A stretch of DNA of 6,336 nt from Bacillota bacterium (GTDB lineage Bacteria; Bacillota; UBA994), in assembly GCA_018725535.1 (NCBI GenBank), contig QLUS01000090.1, positions 1 to 6,336 on the forward strand, in the 5' to 3' direction. The position numbers and the translations under genes are program-made. Position 1 is the stretch's first letter; each line of letters starts with the position of its first letter. Under the pieces are notes generated by a model. It did not search any database. It saw only the letters and a list, made by a program, of their open reading frames with translations, and had not been told where the DNA came from. This document shows positions 5,563 to 6,336 of this stretch, one piece after another.

Positions 5563-6333
5563 ATGTGTATACTGGATCGCTTCAAGCTCGATGGGCGGAC
5601 AGCCCTGGTGACGGGCGGCGGGCAGGGCATCGGCCGTGCCTACGCTCTTGCTTTGGCTGAGGCTGGGGCAGACGTCGCCATCGTGGACATCAATCCCACC
5701 ACTGCCCAGCAGGTGGCCGAGGAGATCAAGGCGCTGGGGCGGCGTTCCCTGGCCATAGTCGCGGACGTGACCGTGGCCGCCGATGCGAGACGGATGGTGG
5801 GCACCGTCGTCGAGGCCTGGGACAAGCTGGACATCGGGGTCAACAATGCAGGTGTCGGGGGTTGGGCGAACGCAGAGGACATGATGGAGACCGAGTGGGA
5901 CAGGGTTATCAATGTAAATCTGAAAGGTGTGTTCCTGTGTGCCCAAGCCGAGGCCAGGGTGATGATCCCTCGGAGGTACGGAAAGATCATTAACACCGCC
6001 TCCATGTCGGCTAGCATTGTGAATAGGCCCCAGAACCAGGTGGCCTACAATGCCTCGAAAGCCGGCGTAGTGCACCTGACCCGCAGCATGGCTGCCGAGT
6101 GGGCTCGCTACGGGATTCGGGTAAACTGCATTAGTCCAGGCTATACCCGTACGCCTCTGGTTGAATCCGAGCCTGTAAAGAAACTTGTGCCGCTTTGGAT
6201 GGAATTAACCCCGCTGAGTCGAATGGGAGAAGTGGAAGATCTCCAGGGAGCCATAATCTACCTGGCTTCCGAGGCTTCAGACTTCATGACGGGCCATGAT
6301 CTGGTGATTGACGGTGGTTATACTATCTGGTGA
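5563..6333 (+). CDS. Short-chain dehydrogenase/reductase, probable NAD-dependent polyol (arabinitol/sorbitol/mannitol-type) dehydrogenase
   Basis: A complete classical SDR of 256 residues, cytoplasmic. The Rossmann motif TGGGQGIG is at 17-24; Asp42 at the end of strand 2 (VDIN) favours NAD over NADP. Next come ADV (67-69), NNAG (94-97), Asn119 in NVNLKG, catalytic Ser149, Tyr162 and Lys166 (YNASK), SPGYTRTP (191-198), and a C-terminal DGGYTIW. The segment ASMSASIVNRPQNQ-x-AYNASKAG (146-168) resembles mannitol 2-dehydrogenase, arabinitol dehydrogenase and L-xylulose reductase relatives more than the FabG branch, so oxidation of a sugar alcohol to a ketose is the best guess. A fatty-acid 3-oxoacyl reductase is less likely in this setting. 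GAGGTG at 5552-5557 lies 5 bases before ATG. It follows the importer genes after a 136-bp spacer with palindromes, so it is probably in the operon but might have its own control. The exact substrate cannot be read from the sequence. Confidence 0.95.
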   Translation: MCILDRFKLDGRTALVTGGGQGIGRAYALALAEAGADVAIVDINPTTAQQVAEEIKALGRRSLAIVADVTVAADARRMVGTVVEAWDKLDIGVNNAGVGGWANAEDMMETEWDRVINVNLKGVFLCAQAEARVMIPRRYGKIINTASMSASIVNRPQNQVAYNASKAGVVHLTRSMAAEWARYGIRVNCISPGYTRTPLVESEPVKKLVPLWMELTPLSRMGEVEDLQGAIIYLASEASDFMTGHDLVIDGGYTIW

Positions 6334-6336
6334 CCT

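Noticed and set aside
5463..5660. 65-codon frame running across the spacer into the dehydrogenase
   Set aside because: Its start lacks a ribosome binding site and its second half is the dehydrogenase sequence in another frame, with Arg/Gly-rich composition typical of a shadow.

Overview
The window reads as one co-directional (+ strand) carbohydrate or polyol utilisation locus from a bacterium. In order it holds a LacI-family repressor (5' end cut off by the window), a broken rbsD remnant, a PfkB-family sugar kinase, a lipoprotein solute-binding protein, two ABC permeases, a very small membrane protein, and a short-chain dehydrogenase of the polyol-dehydrogenase type. No gene on the - strand is convincing. 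The Cys-anchored binding protein with a Pro/Ala/Glu-rich linker, the strong Shine-Dalgarno sites and the moderate G+C suggest a Gram-positive-like or Chloroflexota lineage. Chloroflexota is my best guess, from the style of the lipoprotein linker, but nothing here proves it.

Region 1 (1-915) is the control region. The repressor gene ends at 690. An 18-bp near-perfect palindrome with a central CG (731-748) fits a LacI-type operator. Four bases after it comes a clean ribosome binding site (753-759), which leads into a 49-codon frame starting at CTG (766-915). That frame clearly resembles the first ~38 residues of D-ribose pyranase (RbsD), including the GHTD and DxGLxxP blocks, and then breaks off. 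The remaining two thirds of rbsD are gone and the kinase gene begins inside the remnant. This is the least obvious item in the window.

Region 2 (893-5426) holds the kinase and importer genes. The kinase has both PfkB signatures but a Val where ribokinase has a sugar-binding Asn. The binding protein and two permeases form a CUT1-type importer with no ATPase gene in the window. The small protein after permease 2 resembles the C-terminal part of DUF2160 proteins, which accompany glycerol-type ABC importers. It sits in the same reading frame as permease 2, just past a TAG stop, and has no good ribosome binding site.

Region 3 (5427-6333) is a 136-bp spacer with a perfect 16-bp palindrome and a second dyad, followed by the complete dehydrogenase gene.

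Taken together (inference): the repressor senses a sugar or polyol, the ABC system imports it, the dehydrogenase oxidises a polyol to a ketose, and the kinase phosphorylates a sugar intermediate. An older ribose-type regulator-rbsD-rbsK cassette seems to have been joined to a polyol importer and dehydrogenase. Hand-counted 60-base samples give about 47% G+C in the repressor, 53% in the kinase and 57-60% in the transporter and dehydrogenase genes, which fits a mosaic origin.
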